A DNA stretch of 64,000 bases, taken from contig JAEUUG010000015.1 in assembly GCA_016787565.1 (NCBI GenBank), positions 124,001-188,000 of the forward strand, in the 5' to 3' direction. The stretch's first letter is position 1; each line of letters starts with the position of its first letter. The notes beneath the pieces were generated by a model. The model saw nothing but the letters and a program-made list of their open reading frames with translations. It was not told the origin of the DNA and searched no databases. This document shows, in pieces, positions 44,794 to 54,015 of the stretch. The stretch is from Cyclobacteriaceae bacterium. Its GTDB lineage: Bacteria; Bacteroidota; Bacteroidia; Cytophagales; Cyclobacteriaceae. The position numbers and the translations under genes were made by a program.

Positions 44794-46451
44794 TTGAGCT
44801 TGTCTTTACAATGTTGAATATTTTTCAGCATGTGCAATCGCTCCTGCTGCGTTGCTATTTCCTTTTCCAATCCCCTTTCATAAACCGGGATGGCTTTGGC
44901 GTATTCCTCATGCTCATAAAAATAATCACCAGCCAGCATATAAGCGTGATACGAGTCAGGGTTCCAATGCACTATGCTGTCAGGGTTTAAATCACTTCGG
45001 GATTGAAATGGAAAGCGGTAGCGACTGAATTTGAGATACCCGGGATACCGTTCATCCAACAAAAAGGAATCAGCAGCAATGGTCCGATCATCTTCATAAA
45101 TTTCTGAATTACTTGGCAGCCTGTTACTAAAAACAACATTCAAATCATAACAAACAAACTTGCCCAACTGCCAGGGTGCGGTTGAAACCCAAACCAGCTT
45201 TTTCTCTGGCTGAAAAATGACTGCATGATGCGCGATTAACTGGTTGACCGATTTTTCATTTCCCAACCCGATATTGGTGTCCATTACTCCAAGCCGATTA
45301 CGAAGTAAGCCGGCAGTTTTGGTTACCGAGTTCTTGATGTTCTTCCTGAGTAGCTCATCTACCCGTTCGTACCGGTAACGTGAGGCGCTGTTGTTAATGT
45401 GTTCGATATTGACATCCTGTTGACCCAAATCCTTACCCTGAAAATGATTGGTGCTAATGATGTAATCTTCCTGACTATCATACCGATCAATATCTTCCGG
45501 TGATTTTTCAATGAGCGATGCCCGGCCATCCTTTGCCGATCCGATAAGAAAAGATTCGGATACAAACATTTTTCGTTTCGCGGCAATGGCATACGCCTCA
45601 TCAATGGTGGCAGCATATTGCAAAATTTCACGGGCTACAATCGATACGGGTGTGGCAGAGGCTGTTGGTATTTCGGATTTGGCAGCGTTGAGGGTTACAG
45701 TAAGTCCCTGATCATTCATACCCGACAACACACCCGTCATTCCACCAAAGGTCACCATCATAAATTTGTATCCGCTGGATGGATTGTAAAAGGCTACAAT
45801 TTTATCGCGGGCAAATTCATCGCCCACATAAAAATCAAAATTCCGTCCGATGATCAGGGAGTGATCTTCCGATCGACTTGCCCAGGTAGCAAAAGATGTG
45901 CATCCCACCAGTGCCATATTCTGCAAGGCATGACCAATATCGTGTGCAGCATGGTAATTCAACATACGTTGATACGGTGGTGCGATGGCATCAAATTCAT
46001 GTGATGCCGATTGTGCTATGCCATAAATTTCCTGCTTGTATTCTTCCGGAACATGTTTATCCAGATCACGATTAAACCAGCCAACAAAATATTTCAGTAC
46101 ACTGAGATAAACATCAGAAGGCACCAGTTGATGAATTTGCCGATTAAAAACTTCTTCCTGATACTGCACCAGTTCCTGCGTGAGTTTTCCATTTGCCACA
46201 CCGCGTTCAAACGGCTCGCCTTCCACATACAGTTCATACAACCCACTTTCACTTTTTCTAAACCAGTTATTACCGAGTGTATAAAAATTCTTTTCTACCT
46301 CCATTCGCTCCTGATTTACAATGGCCACAACAGGAACCTCTGGCACAGCAACCCGTGAAACAATACGCACATACACCACCAACGCCACTCCGAGCACAAC
46401 AACTGCTAGCAGCAGAAAACCAAGAAAGCGAAAAATTTTACGCCTGCGCAT
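44790..46451 (-). CDS. C45-family autoproteolytic acyltransferase/hydrolase-like membrane protein
   Basis: A 553-residue protein with an N-terminal membrane anchor (residues about 8-28). The Ntn-type catalytic domain (about 75-460) has its expected autocatalytic Cys184 in LVGCTSFATW, followed by GRNFDFY, GGMTGVLSGMNDQGLTVTLNA and other features of the acyl-CoA:6-aminopenicillanate acyltransferase-like (C45) family. The C-terminus is TPR-like. The ATG at 46451 is used; the codon two residues earlier is TTG. In pigment clusters this protein may transfer the finished polyene acyl chain to a lipid alcohol, but that is inference. Confidence 0.8.
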   Translation of the reverse strand: MRRRKIFRFLGFLLLAVVVLGVALVVYVRIVSRVAVPEVPVVAIVNQERMEVEKNFYTLGNNWFRKSESGLYELYVEGEPFERGVANGKLTQELVQYQEEVFNRQIHQLVPSDVYLSVLKYFVGWFNRDLDKHVPEEYKQEIYGIAQSASHEFDAIAPPYQRMLNYHAAHDIGHALQNMALVGCTSFATWASRSEDHSLIIGRNFDFYVGDEFARDKIVAFYNPSSGYKFMMVTFGGMTGVLSGMNDQGLTVTLNAAKSEIPTASATPVSIVAREILQYAATIDEAYAIAAKRKMFVSESFLIGSAKDGRASLIEKSPEDIDRYDSQEDYIISTNHFQGKDLGQQDVNIEHINNSASRYRYERVDELLRKNIKNSVTKTAGLLRNRLGVMDTNIGLGNEKSVNQLIAHHAVIFQPEKKLVWVSTAPWQLGKFVCYDLNVVFSNRLPSNSEIYEDDRTIAADSFLLDERYPGYLKFSRYRFPFQSRSDLNPDSIVHWNPDSYHAYMLAGDYFYEHEEYAKAIPVYERGLEKEIATQQERLHMLKNIQHCKDKLK

Positions 46452-47952
46452 GTTCAATTTTATTCAGGATATATTCGCGTCCAAGAATTTCAGAGCAGGT
46501 AATGACGGCACTAACGGTTACGCCAAGCACGCCATGCAAGTTGATGTTCTGTCCGGTGAGAAACAAATTCGGAATTTTTGTCCGGGTTGAAATAAACGTT
46601 CGCATCGGGTCACGGTAGTCTTTTACAAAACCATATAGCGATCCATCATTCGTTCCTACATAATCACGCAGCGTAAGAGGTGTAGCTACATAATACTGTT
46701 CGATGGCCTCTTTCAAACCGGGTACCCACTGTTCTGCGAAAGCAAAAAGCTTCTCAGCCTTCTCTTTTTTAAAGTTCTCATACTCTTCCCCTCTTCCACT
46801 TTCCTCGGTAACGGTATTAAATGTCTTTTCCCATTTCTTTACTTCTTCATACCGCATATACCCCATCAGCGTTATACCCTCCGCATACACCTGGGTTTTA
46901 GAAGAAGCTGAGTAAAACAAAGCAAAACCATTTGGCCAGTTTTCCGGTGTGTACTCAATAATGCACCACGGATTTTCTTCACCATAACAATACAGGTTGG
47001 AGTTACGGTACTCAATTTTATTTTTCTTTAACACAATGCTGACATAAAACATGGAAATAGAATTTTCCAGGTTCTTCATCCGGTTGCGAAAAACTTTTTT
47101 GATCAGTGAACTCTCCGTCATCTCGATGGTTTTGGCAGGATGCACATTCGAGATAAAAAGATTGCCATAGAACCGCTCGCCACTGGACGACTCCGCAAAT
47201 TGCAACATCCCATTTTCTTCTACCAGTCGGGTTATATGAACATGTCGCTTAATGATACCACCACGCGTAGTAATTTCGCGTGCTAACAAACGCGCTATTT
47301 GCGATCCACCATCAACAAAACGCCATGAACTCTCGATATAACTATTGATGATCAGGGCATGAACGTAAAATGGTGTCTTGTAAGGAACACCTGCATATAA
47401 CAAGTTGGTGCCCATCAGCACATGTTGAAGTTTTTTGTTGGAGGTAATCGACTCAATAAAAGTCTGTACATCGATATCCAACATTCCCTCCTGCTCCAGG
47501 TAACTTCCCATCCGCAGGTTATACATGGGAAACCTTTCACAAACCGCTTTAATCCGATCGCAATACTTGCGAATTGCAATTTCTTCATCGGGAAAATCTT
47601 CGACCATATTCTGAATGAATCGATCATACCCCTGTGCGTAGCGATAAATTTTAGGATCACCCCGAAACATGACTCCGTCTACCATATCAACATCCATCTG
47701 GCGGATGTTCACTTTATCCATGATTCCCAAGAAAGTAAAAAGCCTGTTGAGATTTTGGCCCTTACCCAAACCACCAACATAATGTACTCCGGAATCGAAA
47801 ATAATTTTATTTCGGGCATACGTCTGCAGTGTGCCGCCAATTTGCTTATTACGTTCCAGGATGCAGACCGAGTACCCTTCACGTGCCAGAATGGCGCCAC
47901 AAACGAGTCCACCCAGTCCGCTTCCAATGATCACGACATTCTGCTTATCCAT
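46438..47952 (-). CDS. Phytoene desaturase-like FAD/NAD(P) oxidoreductase
   Basis: A 504-residue flavoprotein with the N-terminal dinucleotide motif GSGLGGLVCGAILAREG (Gly10 to Gly15) and a long CrtI/CrtD-like body ending in FLTGQNINLHGVLGVTVSA. The family includes carotenoid desaturases and retinol saturases. Carotenoid genes are absent around it; within the flexirubin-type operon it probably acts on the polyene or on a lipid substituent. It overlaps its neighbours by 8 and 14 bases. Role inferred from context. Confidence 0.85.
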   Translation of the reverse strand: MDKQNVVIIGSGLGGLVCGAILAREGYSVCILERNKQIGGTLQTYARNKIIFDSGVHYVGGLGKGQNLNRLFTFLGIMDKVNIRQMDVDMVDGVMFRGDPKIYRYAQGYDRFIQNMVEDFPDEEIAIRKYCDRIKAVCERFPMYNLRMGSYLEQEGMLDIDVQTFIESITSNKKLQHVLMGTNLLYAGVPYKTPFYVHALIINSYIESSWRFVDGGSQIARLLAREITTRGGIIKRHVHITRLVEENGMLQFAESSSGERFYGNLFISNVHPAKTIEMTESSLIKKVFRNRMKNLENSISMFYVSIVLKKNKIEYRNSNLYCYGEENPWCIIEYTPENWPNGFALFYSASSKTQVYAEGITLMGYMRYEEVKKWEKTFNTVTEESGRGEEYENFKKEKAEKLFAFAEQWVPGLKEAIEQYYVATPLTLRDYVGTNDGSLYGFVKDYRDPMRTFISTRTKIPNLFLTGQNINLHGVLGVTVSAVITCSEILGREYILNKIEHAQA

Positions 47953-50900
47953 TTATTCCATCCGCCCCCGGTTCGGAAATAACAAAAATAACATTCGAAG
48001 TATACTTTGTATCATCCTGAATAGAAACATGCAGGCCATGATGCTTTGCTTCTTGCTGAATCGTTTCTCCCGACAGGAATTGCAATGCGTTAACGGACTT
48101 GTTAAAGCCCAGAACAGTAACTGAAAAAAATTCAGAAAGTTGCGTACCCCAATGCTTATCCTTTAGCTCGGCATTTCCTTCGCGGATGATTACACGGCCT
48201 CCCGGATGCAGCGCAGCAAATGTCTTTCGCAGCATCAAAATCTGCTTCTCTTCGGGAAGATAATGGAGCACATCATTCATCAGAATCACATCATACTTTT
48301 CTAACGGATAGGTAGTAATATCGTGACACACAAAATTTAACCGGTTACTTCTGCGGAAACCGTATTGTGCCGTATCAATTTTTTCCGGATCATAATCCAC
48401 ACCAGTAATCATCCGTTCATCAGAAAGAAACTGAAGCATATAACAGAGAAACCCATACCCACAGCCCAGATCAAGAATGGTAGCCTTCCGCGGAATTAAA
48501 GCATGAAAGGGTGCATAATTTTTTTCCAGCGAAAGCTTGATCCGCAGGTACCACTCCAGCACAGGACCTTTATAGATATAGTTAGTGATGAGCTTGTACC
48601 GGAAATAATCCGGTGTCTCCAACTCCCCAGCCAATTTATTGTATTCATCCCTGAAATACCGGCCAATATTTTTTGTTCGTTCCGAATACATTTCACCGTA
48701 CTGCTTATCGGCAGGTTCTATGGCCGGTAAAAATTTCAATGTGATATGACTATCGTTGAGGTAAATATCATTTTTACAAATACCATCTTTTGCACCGTGT
48801 ATCAACAACGGCTGCACCGGCAAATTCAAAACTTCAGCCATGTAAAACGCACCTTTGTGGAAGCGTTTGATCTTACCATCTGGAGACCGTGTGCCCTCCG
48901 GAAAGACAACAACCGAATATCCTTCCAGCACACGATCTCGAAGCCGGTCGGTACTATCCTCCGCTCCGTCCATCACCGGGTAATAATCTGCCAACCGAAC
49001 GACACCACCAAATACTGGAGAATTCCACACCCACTTATTCGTCAGTAAAATAAGTTTAGGATGCAACATGGTTGTCAGCAGAATATCGAGGAAGGAAGAA
49101 TGATTGCTGACAACCACACTGGCCCTTGAAAAAGTTTGTGGTGTTTTACCGATGATTTTCTTTTTCAGGTTCACCGCACCATAAACCAGCGAAAGGGTAT
49201 AAAACCGAATCATCGAATGATACACCAGGCGCACCCGGCCACGCCCTGCCGGTATCAGCTTCATCATCAGGCCTACCACTGTGAGAAAGAAAGAACCTGT
49301 TACAAAGAAGAAGTAGGTTAAAAACGTCTTAACGATTCCCGCGAAGGTCATGGGCGTTAAACCCTTTTTTACACGATTGCTGATCAGCCAATGAAATAAG
49401 AAAGGCTCAACGGTCTGCGACATCACAAAAACACATACAATTCCGATAATGGCGATTGCGGCAATGGATCGCAGCGCAGGGTGCTGTGCAAAAATCAAAA
49501 CACCCAATCCACAAATCGTGGTAATGGCTGAAACAAATATTGAGCTTCTGATGGAAGGGAGATTTTTTTTACCTGTAGCATACTCACGCTGCAAACCATC
49601 CATCGTAAAAATACTGTAATCATCACCTAATCCGAAAATGAATGTTGAAATCATGACGTTAACTATATTGAATTCAATACCCGCCAATTTCATAATGCCA
49701 AGAATCCAAATCCAGGTAATGAGCATGGGCACGAAGGCTATCAACGTTAGTTCTATTCGCCCATACGAAACCAATAACGCAACAAAGACAAGAAGGGAGG
49801 TAAACGTTACAATAAAGGTAAAGTCATCATGCACATAGGCCACAAACAAATTGGTGAGCATTTGACGATCGAATGCCTGAACCGGTGCTGTCTTGATTTG
49901 CTGATACAAATAATCCTTGTTATGTGCAGAAACATTGGCCAGTGTAATCACTGTAGCCCGGTTTTCTTTTTCAATGATATAATCATCAAAGAAGGCTTCA
50001 CGAAACGGCTGTAAGGCTTGCCGGTTGGCCACGGTATACTCCGTGTAAAGCAGCCTTTCGAAATTCTTAAAAACGGTTTCCGAAAAATTCAATTTGCTGC
50101 CCAACAAACGAACATGGGCAACTAGATTTTTTTTCTTCTCCGGAGTCCAGAAAGCATTCCATCGGTTAATGCGTACCTGTTGAAGTGAGTCTGAAATAAG
50201 AAATGCTGATACCGCTGCATACGTATGAATCATTCCATCAACTTCCAAAGACGTCAGGATCGGAACAGTCCTCTCCATTTTCCGAAAAGCCTCTTCCAGA
50301 TTTTTGCCATTGGACACGATGTACACAGAACTAAGTGAAGCTTTAGTTACAGCCTCCAGGCGCGCCTCTGCGGTGCGCACACCTTCCTGCATAAAGTTTA
50401 AGCTGCGCATGTCGCTATTGAAAGTGATCTGTTGCGCGAAATAAAAAAACAAAGGTGTGAGCAGAAGAATAAGAATGACCAGATACCAGTTATGCCCAAA
50501 CGAAAGTAGCGAAGTCCGCTCGAGCCACGTTGAACGATTCTGGTGACGCGTAAAGCTGCTGTGAATAAGGTGCGGTAAAAATATCAGGGAGCACAGGGCA
50601 GCACCAATCAGACTGAACCCAGCAAACAATCCAACATCGCGCAGCACCGCTGCATTGGTAAACTGAAGGCAAAAAAATGCCAGAACAGTAGTTGCACTTC
50701 CCAATGTCATCGGGCGCGTGAGATCTTTCACCACTTCTTCACAGCTACCCGTGTGTTGCAGATGAACTAAAAAATGCAAGGAATAATTAATGGCTATCCC
50801 TAAAATGACAGAGCCGGCAGCAACAGCGAGAATGGAAACAGAACCCTGCACCAAATAAATACAGCATAAGGAAAATAGTCCGCCAAAAAGAACGGGAATA

Positions 50901-51799
50901 AAAATGAGCAGGGGCACCCAGATTTTCCGAAAGAAACCTACCAGAAAAATAAACAATAACGCTACCGTGAGGCATACCGTTAACCATGTATCCTGACGAA
51001 GTTGCGTGGCATTGCCCACCGCCACCGCAGAAGAACCAAAGTAGGACGTAAGAATTTCCGGATGCGCTGCGGCCATGTCGTTAATGATGGCATTTAAACC
51101 CGCTACGAGTTTTGTGTTTTGTTTAGTGTCGTTCGGTGCGTAAGCGGAATGTATAAAAAAAACAAGGTGGCGCTTATCACGGGTAACGATATAGTTATTG
51201 TACAATTCAAAATTTTCATCATACTGAAGTTCCTGTAACTTTTTCAGAACGATAAAAGAAAATCCTAACGGATCATTGACAATAATCTTTTTGGTGACCA
51301 GGCCAGCCGGTGATACCAATTGCCGGTAGTGTTGCTGCAACACCCGATTCACTACCTCCGGCTGAATGAGCGAATCAAGTTGTTTATAATCCCGATCTGT
51401 TAAAAAAATTGGCAGATGTTCCTGTACCGTTGCGAATACATCCATCACTTTCGAATCGTCAACCTTACTTACCACGGTGCGGATGTGCGGATGGAGTTCT
51501 GTTGTAATTCTGCTAACCAGTTGTTCAGCTACTGCTACCAAGGAATCAGGTTGCGGAGAATAGGAGCTGTCTTTTGTCGAAACCATCACCACGAGTCTTT
51601 CGGAAAACCGCGAATGTTGCAACACGTAATTCAATTCCTTTACGCGATCATCATCGGGAAAAAATTTTGTGATATCCTCCTCCAGTTTAATCTGCGATGC
51701 ACCCACGGCCAGTAACACAACCATGGAAACAAACAGTGACCACAACAATGCTTTTCGTTGCGTAAAGAATCGATATAAAAAGAGAAATAGTGTTTCCAT
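47945..51799 (-). CDS. Trifunctional MMPL exporter / lysophospholipid acyltransferase / SAM methyltransferase
   Basis: A 1284-residue fusion. Residues about 1-800 are an MMPL/RND-type exporter with two sets of about six helices and periplasmic loops. Residues about 850-1050 are a PlsC-like acyltransferase with NHSSFLD (HX4D, near residue 896) and FPEGTRSPDG (near 966). Residues about 1090-1284 are a class I methyltransferase with ILDLGCGYGF (near 1111) and a catalytic-region NDVLHYLP. This arrangement recurs in flexirubin-type clusters. It presumably exports the pigment lipid and modifies it; the substrate order is unknown. Confidence 0.9.
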   Translation of the reverse strand: METLFLFLYRFFTQRKALLWSLFVSMVVLLAVGASQIKLEEDITKFFPDDDRVKELNYVLQHSRFSERLVVMVSTKDSSYSPQPDSLVAVAEQLVSRITTELHPHIRTVVSKVDDSKVMDVFATVQEHLPIFLTDRDYKQLDSLIQPEVVNRVLQQHYRQLVSPAGLVTKKIIVNDPLGFSFIVLKKLQELQYDENFELYNNYIVTRDKRHLVFFIHSAYAPNDTKQNTKLVAGLNAIINDMAAAHPEILTSYFGSSAVAVGNATQLRQDTWLTVCLTVALLFIFLVGFFRKIWVPLLIFIPVLFGGLFSLCCIYLVQGSVSILAVAAGSVILGIAINYSLHFLVHLQHTGSCEEVVKDLTRPMTLGSATTVLAFFCLQFTNAAVLRDVGLFAGFSLIGAALCSLIFLPHLIHSSFTRHQNRSTWLERTSLLSFGHNWYLVILILLLTPLFFYFAQQITFNSDMRSLNFMQEGVRTAEARLEAVTKASLSSVYIVSNGKNLEEAFRKMERTVPILTSLEVDGMIHTYAAVSAFLISDSLQQVRINRWNAFWTPEKKKNLVAHVRLLGSKLNFSETVFKNFERLLYTEYTVANRQALQPFREAFFDDYIIEKENRATVITLANVSAHNKDYLYQQIKTAPVQAFDRQMLTNLFVAYVHDDFTFIVTFTSLLVFVALLVSYGRIELTLIAFVPMLITWIWILGIMKLAGIEFNIVNVMISTFIFGLGDDYSIFTMDGLQREYATGKKNLPSIRSSIFVSAITTICGLGVLIFAQHPALRSIAAIAIIGIVCVFVMSQTVEPFLFHWLISNRVKKGLTPMTFAGIVKTFLTYFFFVTGSFFLTVVGLMMKLIPAGRGRVRLVYHSMIRFYTLSLVYGAVNLKKKIIGKTPQTFSRASVVVSNHSSFLDILLTTMLHPKLILLTNKWVWNSPVFGGVVRLADYYPVMDGAEDSTDRLRDRVLEGYSVVVFPEGTRSPDGKIKRFHKGAFYMAEVLNLPVQPLLIHGAKDGICKNDIYLNDSHITLKFLPAIEPADKQYGEMYSERTKNIGRYFRDEYNKLAGELETPDYFRYKLITNYIYKGPVLEWYLRIKLSLEKNYAPFHALIPRKATILDLGCGYGFLCYMLQFLSDERMITGVDYDPEKIDTAQYGFRRSNRLNFVCHDITTYPLEKYDVILMNDVLHYLPEEKQILMLRKTFAALHPGGRVIIREGNAELKDKHWGTQLSEFFSVTVLGFNKSVNALQFLSGETIQQEAKHHGLHVSIQDDTKYTSNVIFVISEPGADGING

Positions 51800-51810
51800 G
51801 TGGTATCAAA

Positions 51811-52185
51811 CTACTCTGTTGGAGAGCCTTCACTTTCCAACGCATCCATTCCGGATTTCGCTTGCTTAAATGTTTTCAGGAGCAGATAGGTTAATCCTCC
51901 GATACCAATACCGGAGGTCAAAGCCAGTGTTGTCGCCCCGAGTACATATTGAAGAAAATTATCTTCCACCACCTTCCATGTTATCTCATCGCTGAATAAA
52001 ATTGTTTTAGCCTCATCGCCCATCCACAATCCACCGGTAAGGTGACTTAAAAAAATAATAAACGGAATCATCGGTGGTATGCTGATGTTGGCTGCGATCA
52101 GCACCAATGCCTTGTTTAGACGAAACAGAAATGAAAGTGCAATGGCGGTTACTATCTGAAATCCCCAGATGGGAACAATGCCCAT
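51811..52185 (-). CDS. DUF2062 membrane domain, probably the out-of-frame C-terminal part of the upstream glycosyltransferase
   Basis: The frame from the first ATG (52185) encodes 124 residues with MGIVPIWGFQ, three hydrophobic helices and the DUF2062 pattern ANISIPPMIPFI. The open frame, however, runs back to 52278 and encodes NFGQILRDIFLQPGESDLRKAISV-like residues that belong to DUF2062. No ATG, GTG or TTG start exists in that extension. The region before it is the A10 run at the end of the glycosyltransferase gene. GT2-DUF2062 fusions are known in Bacteroidota, so this is likely the second half of one protein split by a frameshift or programmed slip. Confidence 0.7.
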   Translation of the reverse strand: MGIVPIWGFQIVTAIALSFLFRLNKALVLIAANISIPPMIPFIIFLSHLTGGLWMGDEAKTILFSDEITWKVVEDNFLQYVLGATTLALTSGIGIGGLTYLLLKTFKQAKSGMDALESEGSPTE

Positions 52186-52217
52186 AAAAATACCAAAGCC
52201 AACTGAGATTGCTTTCC

Positions 52218-53024
52218 TTAGGTCAGATTCACCCGGTTGTAAAAATATGTCGCGAAGGATTTGCCCGAAGTTTTTTTTTTAATGCTCCGAAAAAAATCGC
52301 GGGGTTTAATGTAGAGGAAGGCCCAGGTAACAAGCACCGTATTCAACACACTGATGCGCGAAAAGTCGCGAAAAGGACGAAAGTGAGAAACGCGCTTTTC
52401 TTTTTCTGCATAAAATACCCTCACCGGCACTTCGGTGATTTCAATACCAGCCCAGGCTGCGCGCACCAAAACTTCAATTTCAAATTCAAACTTTTCAGTA
52501 ACGAATGCTAAACTGCTCAGCAACCGAACCGGGTATAAGCGATAACCGGTTTGCGTATCGGCCAGCGTAAGTCCGGTTTCTACCTTAAACCAGAAATTTG
52601 AAAACTTATTTCCGAAACTGCTTTTTCCCGGCACCGAGGCCTGATCCATGTTGCGTGCTCCCATGATTATTGCTCCGGGGTGACTTTCCAGTTTTTCCAG
52701 AAATTTGGGAAGATCTTCAGCAAAATGCTGACCATCGGAATCAATGCTAATAACATAATCATAACCCAATTCCAGGGCACGCTTAAATCCATGGCGCAAG
52801 GCATATCCCTTTCCCCGATTCGGAGCATAGTGTACTACCTGAATTATCGGAAAATCTTGAAGCAGTACCGCTGTTCTGTCTGTGGAGCCATCGTTCACCA
52901 CAATAACCTGATCCGTATACTGCAAAATGCTTTCAAGAACAGACACGAGTGTGTGGGCATTGTTGTACGTGGGTACCAGTACACCAATTTTTTTTTCACG
53001 GAATATCGCCTTTGTTTCGGTCAC
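52218..53024 (-). CDS. Family 2 glycosyltransferase (polyprenyl-phosphate sugar transferase-like)
   Basis: A 268-residue GT2 enzyme with VLVPTYNNAHTLVSVLESIL, VVNDGSTDRT, the metal-binding DSDGQH motif and GTRxxY-like TGYRLYP. In this frame the last about 20 residues after the A10 run (SGKSFATYFYNRVNLT) look unlike the family, whereas the +1 frame continues into DUF2062. Adding one A would give a 404-residue GT2-DUF2062 protein. The gene may glycosylate the pigment or a lipid carrier. It starts 2 bases after the hotdog dehydratase gene. Confidence 0.82.
   Translation of the reverse strand: MTETKAIFREKKIGVLVPTYNNAHTLVSVLESILQYTDQVIVVNDGSTDRTAVLLQDFPIIQVVHYAPNRGKGYALRHGFKRALELGYDYVISIDSDGQHFAEDLPKFLEKLESHPGAIIMGARNMDQASVPGKSSFGNKFSNFWFKVETGLTLADTQTGYRLYPVRLLSSLAFVTEKFEFEIEVLVRAAWAGIEITEVPVRVFYAEKEKRVSHFRPFRDFSRISVLNTVLVTWAFLYIKPRDFFRSIKKKTSGKSFATYFYNRVNLT
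52271..52280 (-). other. A10 homopolymer (possible slippage or phase-variation site)
   Basis: Ten consecutive A on the coding strand follow the ATT codon for residue 248 of the glycosyltransferase. With ten A the frame ends after about 20 residues; with eleven A it continues through DUF2062 for 153 more codons. Such long homopolymers are known transcriptional-slippage and phase-variation sites and also common base-calling error points. Confidence 0.6.
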
Positions 53025-53026
53025 AC

Positions 53027-53395
53027 TCAGGTGTATTGAAATGTTGCTCTAACTAATTTAAAAAAGGTCACGTTACCATCAAACAAACTGGCGTTCACCA
53101 GCACGCTGCCATCCTCTTCTGCATAGGTAACACTAACTTCTACCTGCTTGTTTTGGAGTGGATTCAATACCGCCAAAAATTTCATGTTATCTACTGCTGT
53201 TATGCTGAATTTTCTCCCAACCTGAACTTCCAAAATCTCCCGAACAAGTTGCATCATTGCAACTCCCGGTACGATGGGCAGATCCGGAAAGTGTCCCTCA
53301 AAAACTGGATGCGAAGGCTCAAGACTGACCACCGCCTTCACGGTGCTGGGATAATGTTCCAGTGAAGAAATGAAGAAAAATTTGTTAAGCAGCAT
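53027..53395 (-). CDS. Hotdog-fold dehydratase/thioesterase, ApeI/FabZ-like
   Basis: A 122-residue single-hotdog protein. It carries the FabZ-type active-site block HPVFEGHFPDLPIVPGVAMMQ, with the expected catalytic His35. It is expected to dehydrate 3-hydroxyacyl-ACP intermediates during polyene assembly, as ApeI-like enzymes do. The start overlaps the stop of the upstream lipoprotein gene by one base. A second hotdog dehydratase in the operon lacks this His. Confidence 0.83.
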   Translation of the reverse strand: MLLNKFFFISSLEHYPSTVKAVVSLEPSHPVFEGHFPDLPIVPGVAMMQLVREILEVQVGRKFSITAVDNMKFLAVLNPLQNKQVEVSVTYAEEDGSVLVNASLFDGNVTFFKLVRATFQYT

Positions 53396-54015
53396 TACTC
53401 TTTTTCCAGTTTCGTCAGGCGGATGTGCATGTTAAACGTATGATGCTGAATTTGTACAGAATCCGGTGTTGACGTGCTGTTGCCTGCTACCACCGCTGTG
53501 ACCAGACGTTTTCGTTTCGAAGCCCATTCCAGTCGATGCAAAGAAGCACAATCCGGTGTTGTAATGAAATAGGCTATCTTCTTTTTTTGTTGCACACCAT
53601 AAAACACCTCATTGCCCATGCGCCATGCCTGAAGGTTTCCCTGCCGAAAGGGAATGCCCAGCAGGAGTTCAAAATCAGTTTGAAGTGTGCGGATAACTGC
53701 TTTCCGGTTCAACTGCTTTATCGCATAATGAACCTTGAATCTTCCGGAAGGATCAAAAGCAAAATCAAAATAGGTTATCCCCGCTTCGTTGGTGAATACC
53801 AACCGCATCGCTTCATCAGGCATCCGCTTGATCAGCAACAAACCACTGATATGGTTCTCCATCACATCCACACTGGCATCAAACCACGATGTAGCCAAAC
53901 CGACAGGCATGCGTTTCAGTACACACGCCTGGTCAACCGGTATCGGCTTCAACGCCTTATAGGATGAAGCGCAAGAAGCCAGCAGCACTAGCGTACTAAA
54001 AAGTAAAAACCGCAT
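53395..54015 (-). CDS. Lipoprotein of the pigment cluster, unknown function
   Basis: A 206-residue lipoprotein; the ATG at 54015 gives a short signal peptide with lipobox LLASC (Cys15). The body is beta-rich with no enzyme motif. Aryl-polyene clusters commonly carry a lipoprotein (DUF3261-like) beside a LolA-like gene, and this gene occupies that place, so a role in moving the pigment to the outer membrane is plausible. An ATG at 54030 is an alternative start. Confidence 0.72.
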   Translation of the reverse strand: MRFLLFSTLVLLASCASSYKALKPIPVDQACVLKRMPVGLATSWFDASVDVMENHISGLLLIKRMPDEAMRLVFTNEAGITYFDFAFDPSGRFKVHYAIKQLNRKAVIRTLQTDFELLLGIPFRQGNLQAWRMGNEVFYGVQQKKKIAYFITTPDCASLHRLEWASKRKRLVTAVVAGNSTSTPDSVQIQHHTFNMHIRLTKLEKE

